A DNA stretch of 16,655 nucleotides from Symbiodinium natans (taxonomy: Eukaryota > Sar > Dinophyceae > Suessiales > Symbiodiniaceae), in NCBI GenBank assembly GCA_905221605.1, contig CAJNDS010002404.1, forward strand, positions 426,925-443,579, given 5' to 3'. The notes beneath the pieces are model-generated. The model was given only the letters and a program-made list of their open reading frames with translations, did not search any database and was not told the DNA's origin. A program made the position numbers and the translations under genes. Below are positions 16,108 through 16,655 of this stretch, in pieces (position 1 is the stretch's first letter; every line of letters starts with the position of its first letter).

Positions 16108-16655
16108 GCCTGAAACTGAGTGGCCAGCGCTGACAGTGGGATTGAAAGGACGTATGCTGAAGACTTGCTGCACCCGCAAGTTGCCACAGACAGGCATCGC
16201 CTGACAAAGCAAAGCAGGCAAAGGCAATGCACAGTGCACTGGATCAATGTGGCTTGATAACGATCAACGCCTGCGCAAGACAGTTCCATTCGCCTGCAAG
16301 GATACGATGGCCCCGGCACTTGCCTTTCCATGCCGCTTGGCATTTTGCACCAGTAGCCTCCACACGTCACTAACCCGAACCTGAACACTGCATGCTACGC
16401 CGTCGAAAGGTCTACCTCCTCATGGCCTTTGCCTTGAGAAGGCCTGCATTCCTGTGCTTCGATTCTGCACGCCTTGCTTCACCCACTGGCAGGTGCACTA
16501 TGATTCGCAGGATTTCTGATTCGAACGCTTGCCCACCGACTGCTTTCCGACTCAGTCGAGACAAGCGGGCTCTCACATGGATCCCAAGCCCTTGCAGTAA
16601 AAACAGAAAGGTAATTGTGCGAAAGCGGCAGTAATTGCGGTTGTGCTGAGACAGT
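16108..16655 (+). other. TruA 3' region, C-terminal exon not confirmed
   Basis: Exon 9 reaches CTT CAG with a possible GC donor at 16108; reading on gives Ala then TGA at 16111-16113. TruA normally ends with a TAPA-GLYL-type segment. A frame after an AG at 16299-16300 begins DTMAPALAF in the compatible phase and stops at 16382-16384, which could be that segment, but the GLYL part does not follow. The real exon may lie beyond the window. Nothing else is recognised up to the end. Confidence 0.25.

Overview
The window looks like nuclear DNA of a dinoflagellate, most likely a Symbiodiniaceae-type genome. Four things point there: intron-rich genes that need GC and GA 5' splice sites as well as GT; recognisable genes all on the + strand; arrays of the TTTAGGG telomere heptamer; and long gene-poor stretches full of short duplications. 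The taxon is an inference, because no rRNA, organelle marker or clean spliced-leader relict was seen. Layout: 1-3508 holds no gene I can recognise, but has a 16-bp palindrome (433-448), a Z-DNA-type GT/GC tract (662-711) and a cluster of degenerate ACGTGGCGTCAC units (739-1021). From about 3509 to 5262 lies a composite interstitial telomere-repeat block: degenerate TTTAGGG, a GC-rich segment, an AT-rich run, a C23 tract, TTTAGGG array A with an inner block of twelve TTTTAGGG octamers, a spacer with six degraded copies of another repeat, and array B. A 31-bp leader precedes both arrays, and the outer edges form an imperfect inverted pair. Three + strand protein genes follow. (1) An unrecognised 375-codon ORF, probably a terminal exon (6721-7848). 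(2) A complete four-exon ARF-family small GTPase (8817-9799, 180 aa after splicing), with two tiny exons of 30 and 36 nt carrying switch I and the interswitch. (3) A tRNA pseudouridine synthase of the TruA family, broken into at least nine exons from about 12642 to beyond 16107, whose C-terminal exon I could not place with confidence. The genes show no functional link: ARF acts in vesicle traffic, TruA modifies tRNA, and the first protein is unknown. The shared theme is intron structure. GT, GC and GA donors are all used. Several introns are bounded by 4-6 bp direct repeats, and the TruA gene appears to contain very short introns of 60 nt (inside the catalytic motif) and 28 nt. All splice junctions were inferred from protein-family conservation and reading frame, not from transcripts.
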